The position numbers and the translations under genes were made by a program. A model generated the notes under the pieces. That model did no database searches and was not told the DNA's origin. It saw only the letters and a program-made list of their open reading frames with translations. This document shows positions 8,709-16,678 of a stretch of 57,884 bases of DNA, piece after piece. The DNA is from DASRIA01 sp035650255. Lineage in GTDB: Bacteria; Actinomycetota; Thermoleophilia; Solirubrobacterales; JBBDJG01. Numbering within the stretch: the first letter of the stretch is position 1; every line of letters starts with the position of its first letter. The DNA is taken from positions 1-57,884 of the forward strand of contig DASRIA010000065.1 of the NCBI GenBank assembly GCA_035650255.1. Direction: 5' to 3'.

Positions 8709-9814
8709 GAGCGGACCGCTCGGCCGCCGCGACACCGGCGCGGCACGGCGTCGCGGTCTGGCGGCGCTACATGGAGCTGCCCCGCTACCTGCGCGCGGTG
8801 AGCGGCCGGGACCAGCTCGCCGGCGCGCTGGACGAGCTGGCTGCGGGCCTCGAGTTCGAACGTCTCGCGGTCGTCAGCGGCGCGACTTTCACGGCGCCGC
8901 TCGCGCGCGAGCTGTCGGCCGCGCTGCACCGCTCGGCCGGAGAGCCGCTGGGCATCGGGACGAATGCGGAATCGGAGGTCGCGCGCATCGCCGCGGCGCC
9001 CGCGCTGCGCGAGGCCGACGCGGTCGTGGCGGTCGGAGGAGGCAAGACGATCGACGTGGCCAAGTCCGCGTGCGCGCTGGCGGAGCTGCCGCTGATCGTC
9101 GTGCCCACCCAGCTGACGGCGGACGGCATCGCCTCCCCGGTGAGCGTGATCCGCGACTCGGACGGGCGCCTGCGCAGCGGCTCCGGCCGGCTCCCCATCG
9201 CGGTCGCGGTGGACCTCGACGTCGTGGCCGCGGCGCCCGTCGCGCGCACCCGTGCCGGGCTCGGCGACCTGCTCGCCAACGCGTGCGCGCTGCACGACTG
9301 GCGGCTGGCCGCGGCGGCCGGTGACGAGGAGCTGGACGACTTTGCGGCGCTGCTCTCCCAGAGCGCGTTCGACCTCGTCTACGCCGCGCCGCCGGTCGAG
9401 CTGACCGGAGGGCCGCCGCCGGAGGAGTTCCTCCACCGTCTGCTGCGCGGCCTGGTGCTGAGCGGCCTCGCCATGGAGATCGCCGGTTCCTCGCGCCCCT
9501 GCTCCGGGTCCGAGCACCTGATCAGCCACGCGCTCGACTCGCTGCACCCGGGCACGGCCCAGCACGGTGAGCAGGTCGCGTTCGGCGCGGTGCTCGCGAC
9601 GCACCTCCAGGGCGGCGACTGGCGCGGGCTGCGCGACTTCCTGCGCGCGGCGGGCCTGCAGGAAGCGGCCCGCGGGTTCGGCCTGCCGGCCGGCGAGCTG
9701 GTGCAGGTCGTGCGCGCCGCCCCGTCGATGCGGCCCGCGCGCCACACCGTGCTGAGCGAGCCGCGTGTCACGGAGGCCGCCGTCGAGCGGGCGGTCGCCG
9801 AAGTGCTCGCGTGA
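8705..9814 (+). CDS. sn-Glycerol-1-phosphate dehydrogenase-like enzyme
   Basis: 369 residues from an ATG overlapping the previous stop (ATGA). The NAD-binding core VGGGKTIDVAK (about residues 113-123), the PTQLTADGIASPVSV segment and the metal site SEHLISHALD ... QHGEQVAFG match the AraM/EgsA branch of iron-containing alcohol dehydrogenases, which reduce dihydroxyacetone phosphate to sn-glycerol-1-phosphate, the enantiomer used in archaeal lipids. AraM is known from Bacillus, so bacteria can make this compound. Here the neighbours are a cytidylyltransferase and a CDP-alcohol phosphotransferase, so the product is probably activated with CTP. Related dehydrogenases with other phosphosugar substrates cannot be excluded. 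Confidence 0.85.
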   Translation: MRADRSAAATPARHGVAVWRRYMELPRYLRAVSGRDQLAGALDELAAGLEFERLAVVSGATFTAPLARELSAALHRSAGEPLGIGTNAESEVARIAAAPALREADAVVAVGGGKTIDVAKSACALAELPLIVVPTQLTADGIASPVSVIRDSDGRLRSGSGRLPIAVAVDLDVVAAAPVARTRAGLGDLLANACALHDWRLAAAAGDEELDDFAALLSQSAFDLVYAAPPVELTGGPPPEEFLHRLLRGLVLSGLAMEIAGSSRPCSGSEHLISHALDSLHPGTAQHGEQVAFGAVLATHLQGGDWRGLRDFLRAAGLQEAARGFGLPAGELVQVVRAAPSMRPARHTVLSEPRVTEAAVERAVAEVLA

Positions 9815-10431
9815 GCGTGCAGGTCCGGCCGGCGCGCGCGGGGGAGGCGGATGCGCTCGCGCCGCTGCTTTACGACGTCAACCCGCAGCTTCACGATCGC
9901 TTCGCGGGCGGCCGTGACCGCGCGCTGGACCTGATCCGCCGGGCGTTCGACAGCACCGGCCACAGCGGCAGCGCCGAGGTCGTGCGCGTGGCCGAGGTCG
10001 ACGGCCGCACGGCGGGTGTGATGGCCTGCTACCCCTCCTGGGAGGGCGCGCCGCGCGGGCGTGCCGACGTGAAGCTCGGCCTACGCGCGCGGCCGCTGCT
10101 GCGCCGGCCGCCGCTCCTCGTGTTCGTCTATCGCATGCAGCGCGCGATACCGGAGTCGCCTCACGAGGCGCTGTACATCGACGCCCTCGCCACGGCGCCG
10201 GAGTTCCGCCGGCAGGGCGTCGCGCGGGCGCTGCTCGGGGCAGCGGAGGAGGAGGCACGCCGCCTCGGCCTGATCCGGATCTGCCTCGAGACGGAGGTCG
10301 ACAACCGTCCGGCCCGCAGCCTTTACACCCGCTGCGGCTTCCTCGTCTCGAAGGAGGGCCGCAGGGTGCGCGGCATACCCCGGTTCGTCGGCTACGTGCG
10401 CGAGATCGGGGTCACTCGCCCATCACCTTGA
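9811..10431 (+). CDS. GNAT-family N-acetyltransferase
   Basis: 206 residues; the GTG start overlaps the previous TGA (GTGA). The acetyl-CoA-binding segment reads IDALATAPEFRRQGVARALL (about residues 128-147), followed by the C-terminal ETEVDNRPARSLYTRCGF pattern typical of the GNAT fold. It is the last gene of the four-gene set with the cytidylyltransferase and dehydrogenase, so it may acylate an amino group on the same product, but its substrate is unknown. The 3-prime end overlaps the YjbQ gene on the other strand by 20 bases. Confidence 0.85.
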   Translation: MSVQVRPARAGEADALAPLLYDVNPQLHDRFAGGRDRALDLIRRAFDSTGHSGSAEVVRVAEVDGRTAGVMACYPSWEGAPRGRADVKLGLRARPLLRRPPLLVFVYRMQRAIPESPHEALYIDALATAPEFRRQGVARALLGAAEEEARRLGLIRICLETEVDNRPARSLYTRCGFLVSKEGRRVRGIPRFVGYVREIGVTRPSP

Positions 10432-10873
10432 TGATCAGCCGCTTCCGCCGGCCCCCGTCGAACTCCGCGTAGAAGACCTGCTGCCACGGCCCGAGGTCGA
10501 GGCGCCCCTCCGTCACCGGCAGCACCACCTGATGGTGGACGAGCAGGTTCTTCCAGTGCGCGTCGCCGTTGTCCTCGCCGCCCCGGTGATGGCGGAAGTC
10601 GCCGGGGTCCGGGCCCAGCGCGCGCGCAACGTCGTTTGCGGGAGGCTTCCACGACGGCGGCGCGAGCTTGTCGAGCCACTCGAGGGTGTCCTCGAGGATG
10701 CCGGGCTCGTCGTCGTTCACCCACACACCGGCGGTGATGTGCATCGCGGACACGAGCGCCATGCCCTCCGCAACGCCGGACTCGTCCACCGCCTCCTGCA
10801 CGTCCTCCGTGATGCGCACCCATTCGCGGCGCTCTGCGGTCTGGAACGTGCGGTAAACGGTGTGCGCTTTCAC
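10412..10873 (-). CDS. YjbQ-family protein (secondary thiamine-phosphate synthase type)
   Basis: 153 residues. The GTG at 10873 was chosen because AAGGAGG lies 6 bases upstream and it gives a GTGA overlap with the preceding glycosyltransferase; upstream in-frame codons look non-coding. The protein shows the family motifs VSAMHITAGVWVNDDE, DFRHHRGGEDNGDAHWKNLL and LGPWQQVFYAEFDG, with conserved His and Glu residues on a compact beta fold. The UPF0047/YjbQ family was annotated as a secondary thiamine-phosphate synthase from weak complementation data; the physiological role is uncertain. Coupling to a glycosyltransferase gene is unexplained. Confidence 0.88.
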   Translation of the reverse strand: MKAHTVYRTFQTAERREWVRITEDVQEAVDESGVAEGMALVSAMHITAGVWVNDDEPGILEDTLEWLDKLAPPSWKPPANDVARALGPDPGDFRHHRGGEDNGDAHWKNLLVHHQVVLPVTEGRLDLGPWQQVFYAEFDGGRRKRLIIKVMGE

Positions 10874-11829
10874 GGCCGGCCTCCTTGGTCGCCACGGTCG
10901 AGCTGTCGGTTGTATGCGTCCGCCGCCTCGCGCAGGCCCTCGCCGCGGGAGGGAAGCAGGGAATGGTAGGCATGCCACCAGTACCGCCGCGCGCTGTGCC
11001 CGCGCATGCCCAGCGCGGCGAGCGCGCGCAGCGCGTACGTGAACGCGGTCAGGGCACGCACGACCGCGGCCGCCGCCGGGCCGTGGTGCTTGCGCATGTA
11101 GCGGTCACGGTTGCGCGAGAACTCGACGATCCGCCGCCGCGCGCCCGCGCCGTGCGAGAGCTGCTCGCGGTGCACGATCGTCGCGTCGGGCACATAGATC
11201 ACGGTCCAGCCCGCATCCCGTGCGCGGCGCTGCCAGTCGACTTCGTCCGAGTACACGAAGAACTGCGGGTCCAGCGGGCCGACCTGCTCGTACGCCGCGC
11301 GCCGCACCATCATTCCGGCCGACTGGACCCAGCCGACCTCGCGGACCTGGTCGCCCGTGCTCTGCACGGTCACGCGCCGGTGCAGGAAGAGCGCTCCGGC
11401 CAGCGCGCCGAGGATGCCGGGGAAGCGCCAGGCCGACGGCTGCTGCACTCCCTCCGCGTCGACGATGCGCGCCCCCGCGACGCCCGCGCCGGGATCGGCC
11501 GAGAGCCTCGCCCGCAGCGTGTTGGCCGCGCCGGCCGTCAGCTCGGAGTCCTCGTTCATCAGGAGCAGGTAGCGGCCGCGACCGCGCGCCATCAGCTCCG
11601 AGTCGTTCTCGGCCTTGCCCCGTCGCCGGTCGAGCGCGATCAGCTCCACCGAGTCGCCGAACCGCTCTCGCACGGCATCGGCGCTGCCGTCCTGCGAGGC
11701 GTTGTCGAGCACCAGCACCTCGAAGGACACCCCGGGCGGATGGGCGAAGACCGAGCCGAGACAGCGCACCAGGTCCTCGCGCGCGTCGGTGCTGACGATG
11801 CAGATGGAGATCTCCGGAGCGGCTGACAC
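10870..11829 (-). CDS. Family 2 glycosyltransferase (rhamnosyltransferase-like)
   Basis: 319 residues. GT-A fold pattern: ISICIVSTDAREDLVRCL at the N-terminus, VLVLDNASQDGSADAV (about 39-54), the metal-binding region LLLMNEDSEL (about 88-97; the usual D-x-D reads N-E-D) and ESD-like YSDEVDWQRRARDAGW in the acceptor part. A C-terminal hydrophobic stretch suggests membrane association. Such enzymes add a sugar to a lipid-linked oligosaccharide on the cytoplasmic side. It is transcribed away from the next glycosyltransferase gene; the 199-base gap between them holds an inverted repeat. The sugar donor is not predictable. Confidence 0.88.
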   Translation of the reverse strand: MSAAPEISICIVSTDAREDLVRCLGSVFAHPPGVSFEVLVLDNASQDGSADAVRERFGDSVELIALDRRRGKAENDSELMARGRGRYLLLMNEDSELTAGAANTLRARLSADPGAGVAGARIVDAEGVQQPSAWRFPGILGALAGALFLHRRVTVQSTGDQVREVGWVQSAGMMVRRAAYEQVGPLDPQFFVYSDEVDWQRRARDAGWTVIYVPDATIVHREQLSHGAGARRRIVEFSRNRDRYMRKHHGPAAAAVVRALTAFTYALRALAALGMRGHSARRYWWHAYHSLLPSRGEGLREAADAYNRQLDRGDQGGRP

Positions 11830-11875
11830 GCCCCGTCAACATAAATCAGGGCGGCTTCGCCCCTGGGGCCCACGG

Positions 11876-11926
11876 CGAACGATGTGAATCCACTCACACC
11901 CCCCGTGAGCCGGTTCACATCGTTCG
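11876..11926. repeat. Perfect 13-bp inverted repeat with a nested 5-bp repeat, in a divergent gap
   Basis: In the gap 11830-12028 the arms CGAACGATGTGAA (11876-11888) and TTCACATCGTTCG (11914-11926) are perfectly complementary. Inside them CTCAC (11893-11897) and GTGAG (11905-11909) form a second stem around a C-rich loop. The position between divergent glycosyltransferase genes suggests an operator or an RNA hairpin. No known regulator site is recognised. Confidence 0.75.
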
Positions 11927-11930
11927 GGTC

Positions 11931-12017
11931 GCGCGTGCGGCGCTCGCCCAACCAATATCGAGGCGGCTTCGCCGCCACCTAAAGTCCTCTGCTTCGCGCC
12001 TGCGGCGCTCGCCCAAC
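11931..12017. repeat. 22-base direct repeat, two copies
   Basis: The copies at 11931-11952 and 11996-12017 differ at one position (17 bases from TGCGGCGCTCGCC onward are identical). Between them and upstream lie small GGCGGCTTCGCC hairpins (for example 11849-11862). The second copy ends 11 bases before the GT4 start codon. Nature unknown; such GC-rich dispersed repeats can be remnants of small mobile units. Confidence 0.65.
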
Positions 12018-12028
12018 ATAATCTGCCG

Positions 12029-13144
12029 ATGCGCGTGACGGTTGTCGACCCGCCCGCCTACACGCCGCCCTACGACCACGCGCTGTGCGCGGCGCTCGCG
12101 GACCGGGGCCACGAGGTGACCCTCGCGACGAGCCACTTCCGCTTCGGCGAGGTGCCGGAGCCGCATGGCTACAGGCGTGATGAGTGCTTCTACCGGCTCG
12201 CGCCGGGCAGCGCGGCGGCCAAGGCCGTCCAGCATCCGGCCGACATGCTCCGCCTGGCGCGCCGCGCCCGCGGCGCGCAGGGCGACGTCGTCCACTTCCA
12301 GTGGCTGCCGATCCCGAACCTCGACCGGCTGCTCGTGCGGAGGTTCCCGCGCCCCGTGGTGCTGACTGCGCATGACGTGACCCCGCGCGAGGTCCGGGCG
12401 GGCGCGCGCGCCGGGATGCCGGCGGTGCTGCGCGCAGTCGATGCGGTGGTGGTGCACTCGCGCGCGGGCGCGGAGCGGGTCTCCGCCGAGGCCGGCGTGC
12501 AGGCCGAGCGCATCCACGTGATTCCCCACGGCGCGTTCACGCATCTCACCCGGATGCCGCAGGGACCGGCGCCGCCTGCGCTGGCCGGCCTGGAGGGTCG
12601 CCGGGTGGTGCTGTTCTTCGGCCTCGTGCGTCCCTACAAGGGAGTGGACCTGCTCGTAGAGGCGCTTGCCGGTGCTCCCGATGACGCTGTCCTGCTGGTG
12701 GTGGGGATGCCGCGGATGTCCCTCGCGCCGCTCGAGCGGCGGGCCCGCGAGCTGGGCATCGCCGACCGGATGCGATTGGTCCCCCGGTTCGTGCCCGACA
12801 CCGACGTGGCCGCCTACTTCCGCCGCGCCGATGTGGTGGCGCTGCCCTATCGCGAGATCGAGCAGTCGGGCGTGCTGTACACGGCGCTCGCCTTCGGCCG
12901 GCCGCTGCTGCTGAGCGCGGTGGGCGGCTTCCCGGAGATCGCCGAGCACGGCGCCGCGCGGCTGTTCGAGCCGGGCAGCGCAGCGTCGCTGCGCACCGCG
13001 TTGGCGGAGCTGCTCGACGACGAGGCGGCGCGGCAGGAGCTGTCCCGCGCCGCCGCGGCCCTGGCCGAGTTGCACTCATGGGAGCGGGTCGCGGCCCTCA
13101 CCGAGGACCTCTACAGCCGGCTGCTGGAGGAGCCGCGCTGGTGA
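12029..13144 (+). CDS. Family 4 glycosyltransferase
   Basis: 371 residues, ATG start. A GT-B enzyme: an N-terminal acceptor domain (MRVTVVDPPAYTPPYDHALC), HFQWLPIPNL and LTAHDVTP in the middle, and a C-terminal nucleotide-sugar domain with VLFFGLVRPYKGVDLLVEAL (about residue 195) and SGVLYTALAFGRPLL ... GGFPEI (about 282-308), typical of GT4. It overlaps the next gene by 4 bases (GTGA) and starts a three-gene operon with a GT2 and an initiating sugar transferase. It would extend a lipid-linked oligosaccharide in the cytoplasm; sugar specificity cannot be read. Confidence 0.9.
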   Translation: MRVTVVDPPAYTPPYDHALCAALADRGHEVTLATSHFRFGEVPEPHGYRRDECFYRLAPGSAAAKAVQHPADMLRLARRARGAQGDVVHFQWLPIPNLDRLLVRRFPRPVVLTAHDVTPREVRAGARAGMPAVLRAVDAVVVHSRAGAERVSAEAGVQAERIHVIPHGAFTHLTRMPQGPAPPALAGLEGRRVVLFFGLVRPYKGVDLLVEALAGAPDDAVLLVVGMPRMSLAPLERRARELGIADRMRLVPRFVPDTDVAAYFRRADVVALPYREIEQSGVLYTALAFGRPLLLSAVGGFPEIAEHGAARLFEPGSAASLRTALAELLDDEAARQELSRAAAALAELHSWERVAALTEDLYSRLLEEPRW

Positions 13145-14262
13145 CCGCGGTGGCCGTGATCTTCTGGATCGCGATCGGCCTGATCGCGTACACGCACGCC
13201 GGGTACGGCCTGCTGCTGCGCGCGCTCACCGCGGTGCGGTCGCGCCGTGAGCCGGCTGCGCTCACGGAGCCGCCGAGCGTGACCCTGATCGTCGCGGCTC
13301 ACAACGAGGGCGAGGTGATCGCGGAAAAGGTGCAGAACATGCTCGCGCTCGACTATCCCGGCGATCGCCTGGAGCTGATCGTGGCGTCGGACGGCTCCGA
13401 CGACGGCACCGCGCACGCACGCGACGGCGTGACGGTGCTCGACCTGCCGCGCCGCGGCAAGGTGCCCGCGCAGGACGCGGCCGCGGATGTCGCGGCCGGC
13501 AAGATCCTCGCGTTCTCCGACGCGAACGCGTTCTGGGACACCTACGCGCTGCGTGAGCTGGTGCGCCGCTTCGGGGATCCTGACGTCGGCTACGTCTGCG
13601 GGCAGCTCGCGTACCTGGCTCCGGACGGGTCCAACCAGGAGGGCGCGTACTGGCGTTACGAGAACTGGGTGCGCGAGCTCGAGAGCCGCATCGGCTCGGT
13701 GACGGCCGGCAACGGCGCGATCTACGCGGTGCGGCGCGAGGCCTACATGCGGCTCGACCCGCGCACGAGCCACGACCTCTCCTTTCCGTTCAACATGGTG
13801 AAGCGCGGCTGGCGGGCCGTGTACGAGCCGGGAGCGCGCGCGGTCGAGCGCCCGGTGCCGTCGATCGAGGGGGAGTTCCGCCGCAAGCGGCGCATGATGA
13901 GCCACGCCTGGCCGACCGTGCTGGGCGGCGGGATGCTGAATCCACGCGGCTACGGGCTCACGTACGGGCTCGAGATCCTCTCCCACCGCGCGCTGCGGTA
14001 CGCGACTCCGTTCCTGCACGTCGCCGCGCTGGTCGCGAACGTCGTCCTGCTGGGCGAGGGATGGGTCTACACCGTCACGCTCGCCGGCCAGCTCGCGCTG
14101 CTGCTGGCCGCGGCGCTGGCCCCGCTCAACCGGCGCTCGCGGGTACTCGCCCTGTGCCGTTACTACGTGCTGATGACCGCGTCGCTGGGGGCCGGCCTGT
14201 GGGACGCGCTGCGCCACGGCACGACCGCGACGTGGGAGCGCGAGCGGGAGCGCCCGTCGTGA
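13141..14262 (+). CDS. Membrane-bound family 2 glycosyltransferase
   Basis: 373 residues from the GTG at 13141, which overlaps the upstream TGA; in-frame codons upstream belong to the other gene's shadow. An N-terminal membrane segment (about 3-25), then the GT-A domain with VTLIVAAHNEGEVI (about 48-61), LIVASDGSDDGTAH (about 79-92) and FSDANAFWDT as the D-x-D region; the Q-x-x-R-W-like site reads RRKRRMMSHAWP. Two or three membrane segments follow at 290-365. The design is that of processive or single-addition GT2 enzymes with membrane anchors. Translationally coupled to both neighbours. Confidence 0.9.
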   Translation: MTAVAVIFWIAIGLIAYTHAGYGLLLRALTAVRSRREPAALTEPPSVTLIVAAHNEGEVIAEKVQNMLALDYPGDRLELIVASDGSDDGTAHARDGVTVLDLPRRGKVPAQDAAADVAAGKILAFSDANAFWDTYALRELVRRFGDPDVGYVCGQLAYLAPDGSNQEGAYWRYENWVRELESRIGSVTAGNGAIYAVRREAYMRLDPRTSHDLSFPFNMVKRGWRAVYEPGARAVERPVPSIEGEFRRKRRMMSHAWPTVLGGGMLNPRGYGLTYGLEILSHRALRYATPFLHVAALVANVVLLGEGWVYTVTLAGQLALLLAAALAPLNRRSRVLALCRYYVLMTASLGAGLWDALRHGTTATWERERERPS

Positions 14263-14864
14263 GCCGCGCGGTCAAGCGCCTGCTCGACATCGTGCTCGCG
14301 AGCCTGCTCCTGCTGCTGGCGGCGCCCCTGCTCGCGGCCGCGGCGGGAGCGATCAAGCTGGGAAGCCGCGGGCCCGTGATCTACCGCCAGCGCCGGGTGG
14401 GGCGCGCCGGGGTCGATTTCGACCTCCTGAAGCTGCGCACCATGGTTTCGGGCGCGGAGCAGATGGGCGCGGGCCTCGCCGTCGACGAGGGCGACCCGCG
14501 CATCACGCGCGTGGGTGCGCTGCTGCGGCGCTGGTCGCTCGACGAGCTGCCCAACCTGGTCAACGTGGTGAAGGGCGACATGAGCATCGTGGGCCCGCGG
14601 CCGACGGTGCGCTCGCAGGTGGATCAGTACACGCCCCGCCAGCGCGGCCGGCTCGCGGTTCCGCCGGGCATCACCGGCTGGGCGCAGGTGAGCGGCCGGG
14701 CGGCGCTGCCCTGGCACGAGCGGATCGAGCTCGACCTGTGGTACATCGAGCACTGGTCGCTGCGGCTCGACCTGCGGATCCTGGGGCGCACGGCGAAGCT
14801 GCTGCTGAGCGGCCAGGGCCTGTACCGCGGCGAGACGGGCGGCTGGCGCCCGCCGCCGGAGTGA
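14259..14864 (+). CDS. Initiating sugar-phosphate transferase (bacterial sugar transferase family)
   Basis: 201 residues; the GTG start overlaps the preceding TGA. One N-terminal membrane or re-entrant helix (about 5-32) precedes the conserved catalytic core: GPVIYRQRRVGR, FDLLKLRTM, ITRVGALLRRWSLDELPNL and GDMSIVGPRP, ending with PGITGWAQVSGR. This is the monotopic PglC/WcaJ-type phosphoglycosyl transferase that moves a sugar-1-phosphate onto undecaprenyl phosphate, the first membrane step of repeat-unit assembly. The length equals the minimal PglC-type enzyme, without the extra N-terminal membrane region of WcaJ. It completes the set needed with the flippase and polymerase upstream. Confidence 0.93.
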   Translation: MSRAVKRLLDIVLASLLLLLAAPLLAAAAGAIKLGSRGPVIYRQRRVGRAGVDFDLLKLRTMVSGAEQMGAGLAVDEGDPRITRVGALLRRWSLDELPNLVNVVKGDMSIVGPRPTVRSQVDQYTPRQRGRLAVPPGITGWAQVSGRAALPWHERIELDLWYIEHWSLRLDLRILGRTAKLLLSGQGLYRGETGGWRPPPE

Positions 14865-14867
14865 GGG

Positions 14868-16610
14868 CTACCCGACGCGGAACTCGGTGACCTTGGAGCG
14901 CGCCGAGAGGTTGCGCGAGTCGGTCTTGACCGACAGGCGCAGGCGGTAGAGGGACGGCCGGGTCACCCGCAGGTTCGTGAGCAGGTCGCCCCGGCGCAGC
15001 TTCACGGTCCGCCGTGACACGCGCAGGAGGCGCCCGCCGGGCGTGCGGCGCTTCAGCGTGAGGATCGCGGACGCCTTCTTGGGCCGCACGGTGCCGGTGA
15101 CCCGCACGCGCTTGCCGGCGACGTCCGCATCCACGGTCACCACCGGCCTGACCCCGACCTGCAGGATTGCCGAGGCCGACGGCAGGAGGCCCGCCTCGCC
15201 CCGGTAGCGCGCCCGCACGCGGCGGGTGAGCGACAGGCGCATGCGCGTCTCGGCCTTCCCCGCCGAGTCCGTCGTGACGGTGTGGTTCGTGCTCCAGCCG
15301 TACCGGCCCAGCACCTGCACGTCCACGCGCCGGCTGCCGAGCGGTGACACGGGAGTGCCGGGCGGCTCGCCGCCCGCGCCGAGCGACAGGCGCAGCACGG
15401 CCTTGGACCCGTAGGTGATGTTGCGGCGCTGGCGCGAGGCGACGGTCTGCGTAGTGGCCCGCGGCGGGCCCGGATCGACCATCGCCCGCAGCTGCGGAAG
15501 CTGTGCGTAGAGGCCGTCGCCCGGGCAGGCGGTCGCGTTGCCGTCCCGGTGGCCGGAGATGCGGTTGAACACGGGGCGGGAGCCGGCGGGGAAGCGGTTC
15601 GTCGAGCCGCCCTGCGAGACGACCTCGACGCGGCCGGCCGGCGGCACGCCGTGGACGGCGAGCTTCCAGCTCAGCAGCCGGGCGATCGCGGAAAGGCCCG
15701 CGGGAGTCTGGCCGCCGGAGCTGAAGGTGCCGAGGCTCGCGATGCCGGTCGAGGTGGAGTTGTAGCCCTGCGCCTGCGCGCCCACGACGGCCTCGGCGAT
15801 GCCGCCCGCGCGGCCTTCGAAGATCGTGCCGTAGCGGTCGACGATGAAGTTGTAGCCGACGTCGTTCCACCCGTTGCCGTTGCGGTGGTAGCGGCAGATC
15901 GCGAGCACCATCGCCGGGGAGTCGGCCGGGCCGTATTCGTTGGCGCTCACGGTGTGGTGGATGAACGCGAGGTCCACGCGACCGTACACCGGGTCGGCGC
16001 GCGGCGGGCACTTGTCGCTGGCCCATTGCTCGCGCGGCACGATCGGCGGCTGGGAGGTGTCGGCCTGCTTGGCAGCGGGGCGCCGCGCCGCTGCGGTGCG
16101 TGCGCGCAGCCGGCTCCGCAGCCGCGCGGCCGGCGTGGCGGTGCCGGTCGTGTTCACGAAGTGCAGCCGCAGGTCACGCACGTCCCGGCCGGCGGTCAGC
16201 GCCAGCTGCAGCTCGTCGGCCTGGCCCGCCCACAGCGGGCTCGAGCTGCGGCGCGCGCGGCGTCTCTCGCGCGACGTCCGGTCGGGTGCGTCGCCGGACT
16301 CGCTCCCCACGGCCACCCAGCGGGTCCAGGCACCACCAGTGCGGCGCACCCGGAAGCTCAGCGAGCGAACCGACCCGCCGCGCCACCCGAGGCCGACCAG
16401 GTTGAAGCGCTTGCCGGGCCGCACCACGCGCGACACCGAGCGCCGCGCGAAGCGCACCGCCGGCGGCCCTCCCGCCGCGTCCGGCGCGCGGACCGCGCGC
16501 TCGAACTCGACCGGGTCTGGCACGTATGCCGCCAGGGCCTGGCCGGGAGCGGCCACGCAGACCGTCAGCCCCGCGAGCACCGCCACAGCTGTTGCCTTCC
16601 CGTGCCTCAT
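14868..16610 (-). CDS. Secreted PGRP/amidase_2-type N-acetylmuramoyl-L-alanine amidase
   Basis: 580 residues from the ATG at 16610, chosen because it begins a clear signal peptide (MRHGKATAVAVLAGL, cleavage near ALA-AY). After a beta-rich region (about 45-190) comes the zinc amidase domain (about 205-400): FIHHTVSANEYG supplies the first His, VGYNFIVDRYGTIFEGR the Tyr region, and GHRDGNATACPG the last His and Cys. The C-terminal 180 residues form two Ig-like or SH3-like repeats (VRVTGTVRPKKASAILTLK). Such proteins cut the peptide from peptidoglycan in the cell wall. GAGGGG abuts the start. Placed at the edge of the polysaccharide cluster. Confidence 0.9.
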   Translation of the reverse strand: MRHGKATAVAVLAGLTVCVAAPGQALAAYVPDPVEFERAVRAPDAAGGPPAVRFARRSVSRVVRPGKRFNLVGLGWRGGSVRSLSFRVRRTGGAWTRWVAVGSESGDAPDRTSRERRRARRSSSPLWAGQADELQLALTAGRDVRDLRLHFVNTTGTATPAARLRSRLRARTAAARRPAAKQADTSQPPIVPREQWASDKCPPRADPVYGRVDLAFIHHTVSANEYGPADSPAMVLAICRYHRNGNGWNDVGYNFIVDRYGTIFEGRAGGIAEAVVGAQAQGYNSTSTGIASLGTFSSGGQTPAGLSAIARLLSWKLAVHGVPPAGRVEVVSQGGSTNRFPAGSRPVFNRISGHRDGNATACPGDGLYAQLPQLRAMVDPGPPRATTQTVASRQRRNITYGSKAVLRLSLGAGGEPPGTPVSPLGSRRVDVQVLGRYGWSTNHTVTTDSAGKAETRMRLSLTRRVRARYRGEAGLLPSASAILQVGVRPVVTVDADVAGKRVRVTGTVRPKKASAILTLKRRTPGGRLLRVSRRTVKLRRGDLLTNLRVTRPSLYRLRLSVKTDSRNLSARSKVTEFRVG

Positions 16611-16678
16611 CCCCTCTGGGTCACGAACACGGGCAGGTGGAGCGGGTTGCGCTCGGCCGCGATCCCGGGCGCGACCTG

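Noticed and set aside
11830..12028. An insertion-sequence remnant or CRISPR-like array
   Set aside because: No transposase fragment, no target-site duplication, and only two repeat copies with unequal surroundings.
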